DNA of 64,000 nucleotides from CAJXII01 sp965242915 (GTDB taxonomy: Bacteria > Campylobacterota > Campylobacteria > Campylobacterales > Arcobacteraceae): contig CBDETN010000027.1 in the NCBI GenBank assembly GCA_965242915.1, forward strand, positions 372,001 through 436,000, read 5' to 3'. The notes under the pieces were generated by a model. That model ran no database searches. It was not told the origin of the DNA and saw only the letters and a list, made by a program, of their open reading frames with translations. The stretch's first letter is position 1; every line of letters starts with the position of its first letter. Both the position numbers and the translations under genes were made by a program. Below are positions 1 to 9,762 of this stretch, one piece after another.

Positions 1-2
1 TG

Positions 3-3000
3 AAAACCAAAGAGGGGAAACTTTTAAGAGTTTCTAGTGATATCAAATATTGTATTTCTATAACACACAGACTCTTTAAAGAATTGGCAGATTCTGACAA
101 TAAAAATGAATATAAAAATATCTTCAAAAGTATAGAGGAACATCACAAGAAGTTAGAAGTAAGTTTTAATAAGATTAAAAAAATTGCAGCTAAAATGAAC
201 AATAGTGAGCTTAGTGAATATGCAAAAGAATTAGATGAAATGTTTGATATTTTTTACTTAAGCGGTAAAAAAATAGCCTTGATTCATACAGGTATAGATA
301 TTAAAAGTCAGCTTAGTCATAAGCATGAAGAACAAGAAGATAAACATGAGGAAAATGATGCCAAGATGCATGATGATGAAAGAGTTCATGATGATAGTAT
401 CCATGAATCTTTTCATGAAGCTGATGAAAAAATAACATTAATATCCAACAATATGACTCTAATTGCAGAGAAACTTCATCTTGGAAAAATGAATAAACTT
501 GAAGACTATATAAATCTAGCAATATTGGAGATGGAACTTCTAGGAGCTTTTGTGATAGCACTTCTTGTTTTTTTAAGTTTTTTTATAATAAAAAATACTC
601 TTTTATCACTGAGTAAATTTAAAACAGGTCTTGATGAATTCTTTTTATATTTAAATCAAAAGAAAGAAAATACATCATTAATAAATATTGATTCAAAAGA
701 TGAGTTTGGACAAATGGCTAAAGCTATAAACAATAATATATCTGCAATCGAAAAAGGACTGGAAAAGGATAAAATGTTTATTTTAAATGCTGCCAAAGTT
801 GTAGAAAATGTAAATGACGGTAATTTTAAAGATAATATTATACAAAGTGCCGCCAATGTAAATCTTCAAAAACTAAAACCGCTTATAAATAAACTTCTTG
901 CACAAGTATCAAATGTTTTAAAAGATATAGGAGACACTTTAAATACAGTTGCCGGCGGAGACTATGAAAGAAGAGTTACAAATGAGTACAAAGGGGATTT
1001 TGAAGTTTTAAAAAATGCAACAAATATTTTAGGTGAAAAATTAAATGATAGACAAATTGAGAATGATGAACAAAATTGGATAAAAGACGGAATAAAAGAG
1101 TTAAATGAAATTTTAGTAAATCAATCTAATATACAAGATGTATGTAAAAAATCTATTGATTTTATATGTACATATTTAGAAGCAGGTATCGGCGCTCTTT
1201 ATATCTATGATGAAAAAAAAGAAGAGTTACACCAATATGCAAGTTTTGCTTTTATACAAAGAGAAGATTTATCAAATATTTTTAAACTAGGAGAGGGAAC
1301 TGTTGGACAAGTGGCATTGCAAAGAACTCCGATAAATTTACGAAATATCACAAGAGAGCATATGATAATCAAAACCGGAACAATAAGTGAACCGCCTTTG
1401 AATACTTATACCTTTCCTTTATTGTATAACGAAATTTTATTTGGTGTAATGGAGATCGGTTCATTTGAATTATTTAATCAAAAATCAATGGATTTTTTCA
1501 ATGCAGCAAACAGAGTTATAGCAACAGCAATATCAACAACAAGTCAGGCAGAAGAGGTGAGAACGCTTTTAAGCGAAAGTGAGATTGCTAACAAAGAATT
1601 AGGCGAAGCTAATACAATGATGGAAGAGCAGCAGCAACAGCTTGAAGAAGCCAATGCTCACATGGAAGAGCAGCAACAACAACTAATGATGTCGGAGCAG
1701 GAGCTAAAACAAAATAACAAAGCACTTGAAAAATCAAAACAGGAGATTGAACAATCAAGTAGGTATAAATCAGAATTTTTGGCAAATATGTCGCATGAGC
1801 TTAGAACACCACTAAATTCAATCATCCTTTTATCTGATCTTCTAGGTAAGAATAGAGCTAAAAATCTTACAGAAAAAGATACTCAAAAAGCAATCACAAT
1901 TAATAAATCCGGGAATGAACTGTTAAGACTTATCAATGATATACTTGACCTCTCAAAAGTTGAAGCAGGTAAAATGGAACTGGTAGTTGACAGATTTAAA
2001 AGTGGTGATCTTTTAACAGAGGTAAAAGATATGTTTGAAGTGGTGGCAAATGACAGAGGATTAGATTTTTATATAGAAGATGAGTTTAATGATTATGTTT
2101 TAAATGATAAGGACAGAATCAGCCAAATCATAAGAAATCTTATCTCAAATGCTTTTAAATTTACAAAAGACGGTTCTGTAACAGTTAAATTTGAAAAAAG
2201 TGAAAATGCTGACAAACCTGTTCGTTTCAGTGTCACTGATACCGGTATAGGAATCCCTGAAGATAAACAGAAACTTATCTTTGAAGCGTTTAAACAAGCT
2301 GATGGAAGTACAAGCAGAGAATACGGAGGAACGGGACTTGGTCTATCTATCAGCAAGGAGCTTGCGAAGATGATGGGTGGAGAGATAACATTATCATCAA
2401 CTAATGGAAAAGGAAGCTCATTTATAGTTACTCTTCCAAATCTTGAAGCTGGAAACAACCAGACAGAAAAATCATACAATTCACACAATCCACACAACCC
2501 AAAGGATTTTGATTTACTAAAGGATTTTGATTTATCAAAAGAGATAGAAGATGACAGTGATAAAATAAATTATACCGATGAAACATTTTTAATCATTGAC
2601 GATGATGAAATTTTTGCAAAAACTGTTTCTGAGGGTATAAAAGAGAAAGGTTACAATTGTTTAATATCACTTAGTGGTAAAAATGGTCTAAAAAAAGCCA
2701 AAGAATATAATGTACAGGGGATTATGCTTGATCTTGGTCTGCCCGATATTGATGGAGTAGATGTTTTAAAAGAGTTAAAAGGTAATTCTAAATTACAAAA
2801 TATTCCTGTTCATATAATTTCTAGCAGAGATAAAGATGAGGCACTTTTTAAAATAGGAGCAATAGGCTATACTCAAAAACCCGTTTTAAATGATGATGTA
2901 GAAGCAGTAATAAAAAATCTTGCCTCTTTTGGAAATAAAAAAATAAAAGATCTTTTAATAGTAGAAAAAAATATCAAAGAGAGAAATGACTTAAAAAAAC

Positions 3001-3734
3001 TAATAGGTGCCGGAGTAAACATAAAAGGTGTATCAACATCGCAAAGTGCTATCAACGAAATTAAAAAAGGCAACTATGATACAGTCGTGATTGCTCTTGG
3101 ATTTAATGACGGCACATGTGAAGTGTGTGAATTTATAAAACATAATTATCCTAAGCTGCCTATTATTATTTATGCAAATAAAGATGAACTTGATAAGAGT
3201 GAATTGGAAAAGATACAAGAGTATGCCCATAGTATTATTTTAAAAACAGCAAATTCAAAAGAAAGAGTTGTAGGAGAGATAAACAATTTTTTAAATACAG
3301 TTAAATATGATGAACAAATAGAAGAAGTACAATATGAAGAAGATATCAACCTTGACGGTATGACAATATTAGTAGCAGATGATGATATAAAAAATATATT
3401 TGTCCTTGATACTGCACTTAGTGAATACGGTGCAGATGTTGTTCGGGCAAAAAACGGCAAAGAGGCGATTGAAAAAGTTAAGGAAAATAAAAAAATAGAT
3501 ATTGTATTGATGGATATAATGATGCCTGTAATGGACGGATATGAAGCTATTGGAAAGATTAGGGAAGATGAAAGTATAAAAAATATACCTATTATAGCAG
3601 TAACTGCAAAAGCTATGAAAGAAGATAGAGACAAATGCTTAAATGCAGGCGCCAACGAGTATATGGCTAAACCTATAGATATATCAAAACTGTTACAATT
3701 GATAAAAATATGGACTGCTAAAAAACACAGATGA
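3..3734 (+). CDS. Hybrid sensor histidine kinase with GAF and two or three receiver domains (5' end outside window)
   Basis: The frame is open to the left edge with no stop, so the first usable start codon (TTG at 84) is probably not the true start and the first membrane segment lies outside the window. The visible part begins with a helical extracytoplasmic segment unusually rich in His, Asp and Glu (roughly residues 80-115 from the TTG). A membrane helix at about 150-172, a HAMP-like linker, a GAF domain (about 345-495) and a Gln/Glu-rich coiled coil follow. The HisKA box (SHELRTPLN) and HATPase motifs (NLISNAFKF, DTGIGIP, GGTGLGLSI) are all present. The C-terminus has one receiver domain with MLDLGLPDIDG, a degenerate middle receiver-like stretch, and a last receiver with MDIMMPVMDG and the conserved Lys in AKP. 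This is a membrane phosphorelay kinase. Its stop overlaps the next start by 4 bases, indicating an operon. Confidence 0.9.
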   Translation, partial: KTKEGKLLRVSSDIKYCISITHRLFKELADSDNKNEYKNIFKSIEEHHKKLEVSFNKIKKIAAKMNNSELSEYAKELDEMFDIFYLSGKKIALIHTGIDIKSQLSHKHEEQEDKHEENDAKMHDDERVHDDSIHESFHEADEKITLISNNMTLIAEKLHLGKMNKLEDYINLAILEMELLGAFVIALLVFLSFFIIKNTLLSLSKFKTGLDEFFLYLNQKKENTSLINIDSKDEFGQMAKAINNNISAIEKGLEKDKMFILNAAKVVENVNDGNFKDNIIQSAANVNLQKLKPLINKLLAQVSNVLKDIGDTLNTVAGGDYERRVTNEYKGDFEVLKNATNILGEKLNDRQIENDEQNWIKDGIKELNEILVNQSNIQDVCKKSIDFICTYLEAGIGALYIYDEKKEELHQYASFAFIQREDLSNIFKLGEGTVGQVALQRTPINLRNITREHMIIKTGTISEPPLNTYTFPLLYNEILFGVMEIGSFELFNQKSMDFFNAANRVIATAISTTSQAEEVRTLLSESEIANKELGEANTMMEEQQQQLEEANAHMEEQQQQLMMSEQELKQNNKALEKSKQEIEQSSRYKSEFLANMSHELRTPLNSIILLSDLLGKNRAKNLTEKDTQKAITINKSGNELLRLINDILDLSKVEAGKMELVVDRFKSGDLLTEVKDMFEVVANDRGLDFYIEDEFNDYVLNDKDRISQIIRNLISNAFKFTKDGSVTVKFEKSENADKPVRFSVTDTGIGIPEDKQKLIFEAFKQADGSTSREYGGTGLGLSISKELAKMMGGEITLSSTNGKGSSFIVTLPNLEAGNNQTEKSYNSHNPHNPKDFDLLKDFDLSKEIEDDSDKINYTDETFLIIDDDEIFAKTVSEGIKEKGYNCLISLSGKNGLKKAKEYNVQGIMLDLGLPDIDGVDVLKELKGNSKLQNIPVHIISSRDKDEALFKIGAIGYTQKPVLNDDVEAVIKNLASFGNKKIKDLLIVEKNIKERNDLKKLIGAGVNIKGVSTSQSAINEIKKGNYDTVVIALGFNDGTCEVCEFIKHNYPKLPIIIYANKDELDKSELEKIQEYAHSIILKTANSKERVVGEINNFLNTVKYDEQIEEVQYEEDINLDGMTILVADDDIKNIFVLDTALSEYGADVVRAKNGKEAIEKVKENKKIDIVLMDIMMPVMDGYEAIGKIREDESIKNIPIIAVTAKAMKEDRDKCLNAGANEYMAKPIDISKLLQLIKIWTAKKHR

Positions 3735-5392
3735 GTATCGTAATATCAAAACTAAAAAATCTTACAAAAGTTTTAGTACAAAAATCTATGTCTGCAAAAG
3801 ATGTAGAGATTTTTTTAAAAGCTACAAAATATAATGATATCTCATATGAGATAAACTTTATGAATATTATGGTAATTCCTCTAAAGATTATAAAAAGAGT
3901 TTATAAAATAAGAAACAATTCAATACTCTTTACCAATGAAATATCACTACGGCATTATTTACAAGATTTTAACATTGAGATCACTTGTGAAGATTGTTTT
4001 TTAATTACAAAACAGATGAACAAAATTGATTTTATAGGAATTGGAGGAAGTGCAGGAAGTTTAGAAAAAATCAACAATATAGTTAAAAATCTTCCCCCTT
4101 CAAATATCTCTATATTTATAGTTGTACATCAACAAAAAGATAAAAAGTCTTTATTGCACAAAATCTTGCAAAATCAAACAACACATTATAAAGTTGTAGA
4201 AGCAATATCAAATCAAAAAGTTATGCCAAAAACAATCTATACTGCACCACCCGGCAAACATATGATAGTGGCAGGTGGATATATCTTTTTAATTGATACC
4301 GATAAAAGACATTTTTCAAAACCATCTATAAGTGTATTGTTTAAATCTTTGGCAAAGGAGTGCAATCAAGAACTTTTAACTCTTCTTGTCTGTGGATATG
4401 GTAGAGACGGTTCTGATTCTTTGGAAAATTTAAAAAATAGCGGAGCAACCATACTAATTGAAGATTCGAAAGAGTGTGAAGCAACCCCTATGCTTGACAA
4501 TGCCGTAAAAAGTGGTAATTATGATGCTGTTTTATCTCTTAAAGATATCAATAAGTATATTCATAATTCTATAAACGATAATAAAGAGTTCAATGACAAA
4601 GATATAGATTTATTTCTACAAGAGATATATAATATTTATGGATATGATTATAGAGATTATCAAAAAAATCATATAATAAGAAGAATTCATCATTTTTACA
4701 ACTTAACACAACCTAAAAATTTTGATGAACTTAAAAAAATGGTACTTGAAGATAAAGCTGTTTTTGAAAAACTTTTTTTAGATATCTCCATAAATGTAAC
4801 AACACTTTTTAGAGATTCCAAAATCTTTAAAAAAGTTAAAGACGACCTTATCCCAAAACTTGACAGTTTTGCTGAACTAAAGATTTGGTGTGCAGGATGC
4901 AGTACTGGAGAGGAACCGTATTCGCTAGCAATTTTTTTAGAAGAAGCTGGACTGCTTGATAGAAGTATTATTTACGCTACAGATATAAATAAAGTGGTTC
5001 TGCAAAAAGCTAAAAATGGAATTTATTCTAAAAGTAGTTATGAACTTTTTACAAAACACTATTACCAAAGTGGCGGTAAAGAAAGTTTCAGCAACTATTT
5101 TAAGGTCTATGATAACTTTGTAACGATAAAAAATCATATAAAAGAGAAAATTCTATTTTTTGAACACAATTTAGCAATGGATAGTATAATAAATAAATTT
5201 CAATTAATATTTTGCAGAAATGTATTGATATATTTTGACAAAAAATTAAAAACAAAAGTATTGAATCTTTTTAATGATTCATTAGATAACTACGGCTTTT
5301 TAGTTCTTGGAAATTCTGAAATGATAGACAAAGATTTCATAAATTTTAAACAATTTGGTACTAAAACAAAAATATATCAAAAGAAAAGGTGA
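3731..5392 (+). CDS. CheB-CheR fusion (methylesterase/methyltransferase) signalling protein
   Basis: An N-terminal segment of about 95 residues that I do not recognise precedes a CheB methylesterase domain. The three expected catalytic positions are visible: Ser in GIGGSAGS, His in VVHQQ and Asp in GYGRDGSDS. A CheR methyltransferase domain follows, with WCAGCSTGEEPYS (S-adenosylmethionine loop), ATDIN and FCRNVLIYF. Separate CheB and CheR act on chemoreceptors; fused versions usually occur with hybrid kinases rather than with the flagellar chemotaxis cluster. This copy lacks the C-terminal PAS and kinase domains of the longest family members, and the kinases are encoded on either side of it instead. 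Its ATG overlaps the stop of the upstream kinase (ATGA), so the two are translationally coupled. Confidence 0.9.
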   Translation: MSIVISKLKNLTKVLVQKSMSAKDVEIFLKATKYNDISYEINFMNIMVIPLKIIKRVYKIRNNSILFTNEISLRHYLQDFNIEITCEDCFLITKQMNKIDFIGIGGSAGSLEKINNIVKNLPPSNISIFIVVHQQKDKKSLLHKILQNQTTHYKVVEAISNQKVMPKTIYTAPPGKHMIVAGGYIFLIDTDKRHFSKPSISVLFKSLAKECNQELLTLLVCGYGRDGSDSLENLKNSGATILIEDSKECEATPMLDNAVKSGNYDAVLSLKDINKYIHNSINDNKEFNDKDIDLFLQEIYNIYGYDYRDYQKNHIIRRIHHFYNLTQPKNFDELKKMVLEDKAVFEKLFLDISINVTTLFRDSKIFKKVKDDLIPKLDSFAELKIWCAGCSTGEEPYSLAIFLEEAGLLDRSIIYATDINKVVLQKAKNGIYSKSSYELFTKHYYQSGGKESFSNYFKVYDNFVTIKNHIKEKILFFEHNLAMDSIINKFQLIFCRNVLIYFDKKLKTKVLNLFNDSLDNYGFLVLGNSEMIDKDFINFKQFGTKTKIYQKKR

Positions 5393-5398
5393 TAACAG

Positions 5399-6505
5399 AT
5401 GAATACAACAATATTAGTAGTAGATGATATAGAAGCAAACAGATTTTCACTTGAGTCTCTTTTTGAAGATTATCTGGAAAATGTAGATATTTTACTGGCT
5501 TCCAGTGGAGAAGAAGCACTGGAAATTGTATATGATAAAAATGTAGATTTGATAATATTAGATATTCAAATGCCGGGACTTGATGGATTTGAAACAGCAA
5601 AATTTATAAAAGATAATCCAAAAACAAATAATATACCAATAATATTTCTAACCGCAGCATATAAAAAAGAAGAATTCAGGCAAAAGGGCTTTAAACTAGG
5701 AGCAATAGATTATTTGACCAAACCGATTGATAATGATCAGCTGATAAATAAGCTTCGTTTATATATTGAAATTTTTGCAAAAAACAAAGAGATTTTGGAA
5801 AAAGAAAAACTGATGATCACACAATCCAGACAAGCTGCCATTGGAGAAATATTAGGTATGATCGCTCATCAATGGAGACAACCTCTTAGTATAATCTCGA
5901 CAGTTGCAAGCGGTATGGAAATGAACCTTGAATTTGAGAATTTTAATAAAAATGAATTTATAGAGTCTTGTAAGGAAATTGAAGATACCACACAAAAACT
6001 CTCACAAATAATAAATAAATTTTCAGATTCTTTTAAACAGGATGACAAGAAAAAAGAATTTTGTATCAATGATATATTACTTGACATTCACTCGGTTATT
6101 GATTCAACTCTAAACTCAAAAAATATCAAACTTATCAAAGATCTTAAAGCAGAGAAAAAAGTTAAAGCATACGGACATGAACTAAAACAGGTAATAGTAA
6201 GTATCATTATAAATGCTGTAGAGATTATATCTGAACGAAAGATTGAAAAGCCGGTTATTACTCTTAAAAGCTGGGATGAGGGGAGATACTCTTGTTTTGA
6301 AATATGTGATAATGCCCAAGGGGTAAAAAAAGAAAATATCAATAAAATATTTGAACCGTATTTTTCAACAAAAGATGAAAAAAATGGCGTAGGGTTAGGA
6401 CTTTATATGTCCAGATTTATTATTTCTAAACATCATAACGGTAAAATAGAAGCAATTAATACAGAAAAAGGGGTTTGTTTTCGTATAGCTATACCAATTG
6501 TATAA
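5399..6505 (+). CDS. Response regulator-histidine kinase (REC + HisKA-like + HATPase)
   Basis: The protein starts with a receiver domain (residues 1-120; phospho-acceptor Asp in ILDIQMPGLDG, Lys in LTKP). A linker helix and an HQWRQPL phospho-acceptor box follow; this His-Gln-Trp-Arg-Gln-Pro form is characteristic of Campylobacterota kinases. The HATPase domain shows an N box (IIINAVEII), a G1 box (CDNAQGV) and a G2 box (GVGLGLYM). There is no membrane segment, so it is a soluble phosphorelay protein. It starts 6 bases after the CheB-CheR gene and is the third gene of the same operon. A plausible role is to receive phosphate from the large hybrid kinase or to feed back on it; this is inference. 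Confidence 0.88.
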   Translation: MNTTILVVDDIEANRFSLESLFEDYLENVDILLASSGEEALEIVYDKNVDLIILDIQMPGLDGFETAKFIKDNPKTNNIPIIFLTAAYKKEEFRQKGFKLGAIDYLTKPIDNDQLINKLRLYIEIFAKNKEILEKEKLMITQSRQAAIGEILGMIAHQWRQPLSIISTVASGMEMNLEFENFNKNEFIESCKEIEDTTQKLSQIINKFSDSFKQDDKKKEFCINDILLDIHSVIDSTLNSKNIKLIKDLKAEKKVKAYGHELKQVIVSIIINAVEIISERKIEKPVITLKSWDEGRYSCFEICDNAQGVKKENINKIFEPYFSTKDEKNGVGLGLYMSRFIISKHHNGKIEAINTEKGVCFRIAIPIV

Positions 6506-6570
6506 CCTTATTTTATTAAATTTCTATTGATATTAATTCAAAATAACTATATCTTTAAGTAAAAATAGAT

Positions 6571-6576
6571 TATAAT
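6571..6576 (+). promoter_or_regulatory. -10 element of a probable SRP RNA promoter
   Basis: A perfect TATAAT is preceded by a TTTAAGTA stretch, the periodic T-rich upstream context typical of Campylobacterota housekeeping promoters. It lies about 50 bases upstream of the mapped SRP RNA helix, so the transcript would need 5' processing, or a second, closer promoter exists. Confidence 0.5.
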
Positions 6577-6625
6577 GCGAAATATTTTAAAAAGTTAAGC
6601 ATTGAGAATATTAATTTAATATTTT

Positions 6626-6734
6626 GACTGCTTCACTTAGACCTTTACAACTATGTTTAAAAGCAACTCCCCAGGGTAGGAATACAGCAAGGTACTTTTT
6701 TTATTGTGTGTTTTGGTATCTGAGTGGAGTACTT
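6626..6734 (+). ncRNA. ffs: Signal recognition particle RNA (small bacterial 4.5S type)
   Basis: The apical domain is diagnostic: CAGG, then GTA, the GGAA tetraloop (6679-6682), TAC and AGCA. This reproduces the SRP helix 8 arrangement with the tetraloop closed by three pairs and the asymmetric AGCA bulge. Outer arms pair over a long distance: bases 6631-6643 pair with 6715-6716 and 6719-6729, 13 pairs including G-U and one two-base bulge. Together they form one elongated hairpin of about 109 nt, the expected size. The RNA binds Ffh and targets nascent membrane proteins. A 63-codon open frame over this region is spurious. The ends are set by pairing and may be off by several bases. Confidence 0.85.
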
Positions 6735-6824
6735 AATTTCAATCTAAAACAATCCAACAAAGCCCATAAAATCAGAACGTACAAAGCTTTTTTATCATAT
6801 AATAGTCTAACTTAATCTAATAAG

Positions 6825-6868
6825 ATGTACCATAATCTTAACTTTTTTGGTACATTTTTTGGTACATT
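6825..6868 (+). repeat. Clustered TGGTACAT motifs upstream of the integrase
   Basis: Three copies of the 8-mer TGGTACAT fall within about 45 bases: one inverted (ATGTACCA) and two direct copies separated by a short T tract. They sit between the SRP RNA gene and the integrase start. Integrase arm-type sites often look like this, but the motif could also be a promoter operator. Confidence 0.4.
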
Positions 6869-6884
6869 AGAAAAGAACTATTAA

Positions 6885-7438
6885 ATGCTAAGTGATACTA
6901 AAATCAAAACTTTAAGAGCCAAAGACAAAAACTACTCTATATCAGATGGACAAGGATTACAGCTTTTAATAAAAATGAATAACAGTAGGTTATGGGAGTT
7001 TAGATATACAAGTCCAACTATACTAAATAAGAACAAAAAATTTAAAAGAAGAAAAACATCTTTTGGTAATTACCCACAAACAACACTTAAAACTACAAGA
7101 GCAAAAAGAAATGAATTTATAGACCTCATCAATCAAGGAATAGCCCCACTAGAGCAAAAGAAAGAAGATAAGCTAAATATGCGGATAAAAGAGCATAGCA
7201 ATTTTAAACTAATAGCCGATGAGTGGTTAGAGTTTGAAGCTAAAAGAACTATTGAAGCTACATTTAAAAATGATATTACTCATCAAGATATTATAGAAGT
7301 GGTAAAGAAAAAATCTAAAAAAGGTTTAGAGGGTGTAAATAAATTATTTAGAAACCTAAATACAGTTTGGAAGTATGCAATAACAAAAGGACTTTGTAAC
7401 GCCAATTCACACTTAAAGTGCAACAAAACCAGCCAAAA
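6885..7438 (+). pseudogene. P4-type tyrosine integrase, N-terminal part (interrupted)
   Basis: The reading frame starts with the arm-binding domain of P4-like integrases (MLSDTKIKTLRAKDKNYSI, then GQGLQLLI and the YPQTTLKTTRAKR segment). It continues into the core-binding domain up to about residue 184. At about 7438 it runs into the end of an IS30-type transposase gene, and the last codons are read from the insertion. The catalytic half is found again beyond the insertions at 9640-9762. The gene starts about 150 bases after the SRP RNA 3' end in the same orientation, the usual geometry of an element integrated at an RNA gene. No functional integrase can be made from it. Confidence 0.85.
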
Positions 7439-8318
7439 TTATGCCACCATTTTTCTTGAAACTTCCTTGAAAAATATCTCATTTGGTGTGTAATATTTCA
7501 GAATCTTTCTTGGTCTATTATTTAGCCTATTTTGAATGATAGTTATTTGAGTTTGATTTATATTTTCAAAGCTATATTTCTTGGGAATATATTCTCTAAC
7601 TAGTCCATTTGTATGCTCATTCAATCCTCTTTGCCAAGATGAGTATGGATCACAAAAGTAAAACTTTAGATTTAATTTTTGAGCTATCTCTTCATGATAG
7701 GAGAACTCTTTACCATTATCTGAAGTAATTGTACGAACTAGTTTCTTTATTGGATGTAAAAGCTCTATAATAGCTTGTGTAACAACATCTGCTTTTTTAG
7801 ATTCAACTATCTTCATAAGTGTAAATTTACTCTTTCTATCAACTAAGGTAACGATAGCACCTTTATGGTCTTTACCTATAATTGTATCTACTTCAAAGTC
7901 ACCAAATCTAGTTTTCTTTTCAATAATCTTAGCTCGTTTACTAATATTTACTCTATTTTTAATTTGACCTCTAGTCTTGTATTGACTACTTCTATTACCA
8001 TACTTTTTATTTTTATGTCTCAATAATTTATATAATCGACCACCACTTCTTTGATTTGCATAAATGTATCTATATACTGTTTCATATGAAATATTTGCTA
8101 TTTTATCTTTTTTCAATCTACCAACTAGTTGATCAGGAGATAAGCCATCTCTTAACATCTTACCAATTTTTAGTTTTAATTTATTAGTGAGTTTCTTATA
8201 TCTATCTTTAAATTTATCTCTTGATACTGCTTTTATATGTGCATCATCTGCACTATAATATCCATTATTACTATTTCTACTTAGTTCTCTTGATATTGTA
8301 GATTTAGATACTATAATA
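7439..8318 (-). pseudogene. IS30-family transposase lacking its N-terminus
   Basis: A 239-codon frame encodes the DDE domain (DFEVDTIIG, ITSDNGKEF, and the Glu in RGLNEHTNGLVREYIPKK). Reading upstream in the same frame with no stop adds about 55 codons, including the IS30 helix-turn-helix end (STISRELSRN, GYYSADDAH). At 8318 the frame runs into the end of a second IS. The first 40 or so residues expected for the family are absent on both sides of that IS, so the copy is dead unless an internal start is used. Its 3' end abuts the truncated integrase. Confidence 0.85.
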
Positions 8319-9637
8319 CCCCAAGAAAATAAGAACGAAAAAATAAGATTCTTATTCCTAAAAAGTTAAAATAATAAAATATTTAATAGGGGTAAAAAAT
8401 GAGTACAAAAAGAAGAATATTTACAGCAGAATTTAAAACAAAAATTGTTTTAGAAGTTTTAAAAGGTGAAAAGACTTTAAATGAGATAGCAAGTAAAAAT
8501 AATATAACACCTAAAAATATCCAAAATTGGAAGAAGATATTTTTGGATAATGCAGAGTTGGCAATGGAGCCTGCAAAGGCTATCAAAGAATATAAAGACG
8601 AAAACTTAAAATTACAATCTAAAATAGATGATTATGCAAAGATAGTAGGTAAAATGACAGTTGAAAAGGAATGGCTTGAGGGAAAGCTACAAAGCTTGGA
8701 CTTATCTAATAAAAAAGAGTTGATAGAGTCTAAGCTAACATATATTTCAGTATCAACTCAATGTAAACTTATAAAATTAAATCCAAGCAGCTTATATTAT
8801 AAGCCTATAGAAAATAAGCATAAAATATCACTCAAAGATAAGATAAATGATATTTATGAGCAAATACCAATATATGGAGCTTTAAAAGTTCATCAGCAAC
8901 TTTTAGAAGATGGATACAATATAAGTTTGAATACTGTTTATAAATATAGACAAGAGATGGGTTTAAAGCCAATATTAGCAGTTAAACCAATAAATCTATC
9001 AATACCAGATAAGCAACATAAAAAATACTCTTACAAGCTTAGAGGAGTTGACATAGTAAAAGCAAATCAAGTATGGAGTACGGATATAACATATATCAAG
9101 ATTAATGGCGGCATGGTTTATTTAGCAGCTATAATTGATTGGTATTCTAAAGCTGTACTATCTTGGAAAATATCCAACACTATGGATTCAGCTTTAACAA
9201 TGGATGTTTTAAATGAAGCATTATCGCTATATGGTAAACCTGAAATATTTAATACAGATCAAGGCAGTCAATACACAAGTCATATCCATACACAGACTTT
9301 AAAAGATAATGGCATCATTATCTCAATGGATGGTAAAGGTAGAGCTACTGATAATATTTGTATAGAGAGATTCTGGCGAAGTGCAAAAGTTGAAAGAATT
9401 TATCTAAATGAATATAACACAATTAAAGAGTTAAAAACTGATGTGAAAGATTATATTGATTTTTATAATCATAAAAGATTTCATCAAACTTTAAATTATA
9501 AAAAACCAATGAGTTTTTATTATGATAGTTTAAAAATTAATAATAAGGATTATGATAAATTAGTTGAAATTGTGGCATAAGGTAACAGGTGAAAAAGAGA
9601 ATAAGGATTTAGAAAAAGTTGTCTTGACTTCTTGGGG
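8319..9637 (+). mobile_element. IS3-type insertion sequence with CCCCAAGAA terminal inverted repeats
   Basis: The left end reads CCCCAAGAA and the right end is its exact complement (TTCTTGGGG). Partial identity continues inward (AAG and AC blocks), and flanking AT-rich bases extend the symmetry outward. The single transposase gene lies inside with about 80 and 57 bases to the ends. No convincing direct target duplication is visible. The left flank is IS30 sequence and the right flank is integrase sequence, so the insertion was accompanied by a deletion. Exact ends are uncertain by a few bases because the symmetry runs into the flanks. Confidence 0.7.
8399..9580 (+). CDS. IS3-family transposase, OrfA and OrfB in one reading frame
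   Basis: The N-terminus is an OrfA-like helix-turn-helix (RRIFTAEFKTKIVLEVLKG, then EIASKNNITPKNIQNWKK) followed by a leucine-zipper-like helix. The rest is an OrfB-like DDE integrase domain: Asp in WSTDITYI, Asp in IFNTDQGSQYTS, Glu in NICIERFWRS. Most IS3-family elements split these parts and join them by programmed frameshifting; here they are continuous over 393 codons. The frame is intact, so this is the only apparently functional transposase in this nest. A GGGG block lies close upstream of the ATG. Confidence 0.88.
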   Translation: MSTKRRIFTAEFKTKIVLEVLKGEKTLNEIASKNNITPKNIQNWKKIFLDNAELAMEPAKAIKEYKDENLKLQSKIDDYAKIVGKMTVEKEWLEGKLQSLDLSNKKELIESKLTYISVSTQCKLIKLNPSSLYYKPIENKHKISLKDKINDIYEQIPIYGALKVHQQLLEDGYNISLNTVYKYRQEMGLKPILAVKPINLSIPDKQHKKYSYKLRGVDIVKANQVWSTDITYIKINGGMVYLAAIIDWYSKAVLSWKISNTMDSALTMDVLNEALSLYGKPEIFNTDQGSQYTSHIHTQTLKDNGIIISMDGKGRATDNICIERFWRSAKVERIYLNEYNTIKELKTDVKDYIDFYNHKRFHQTLNYKKPMSFYYDSLKINNKDYDKLVEIVA

Positions 9638-9639
9638 TA

Positions 9640-9762
9640 TTATATAACTATGACGGACACTATCCAACTAAAGCAATGTTAAAATTTGTTTTACATATTC
9701 CACTTAGAGCCGATAACCTCACAAATTTAAAATGGGATTATATAGATTTTGAGACTTAATGA
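9640..9762 (+). pseudogene. P4-type integrase, catalytic-domain fragment
   Basis: Translation from 9640 gives a short piece beginning LYNYDGHYPTKAMLKF and reaching IPLRADNLTNLKWDYIDFE. This is the box I region of the tyrosine recombinase catalytic domain, including its first catalytic Arg. It continues the N-terminal part ending near 7438, with about ten codons missing. It is cut off at about 9755 by an IS21-type remnant, so the box II His/Arg and the nucleophilic Tyr are lost. Confidence 0.75.

Noticed and set aside
313..561. Minus-strand frame rich in His and Leu
   Set aside because: Complement of the His/Asp/Glu-rich part of the kinase; no start signal.
6624..6815. 63-codon open frame on the plus strand
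   Set aside because: It lies over the SRP RNA helix, has no ribosome-binding site and a composition unlike proteins here.
7439..9637. Composite transposon formed by IS30 and the IS3-type element
   Set aside because: They are different families, nested, and carry no cargo between matching ends.
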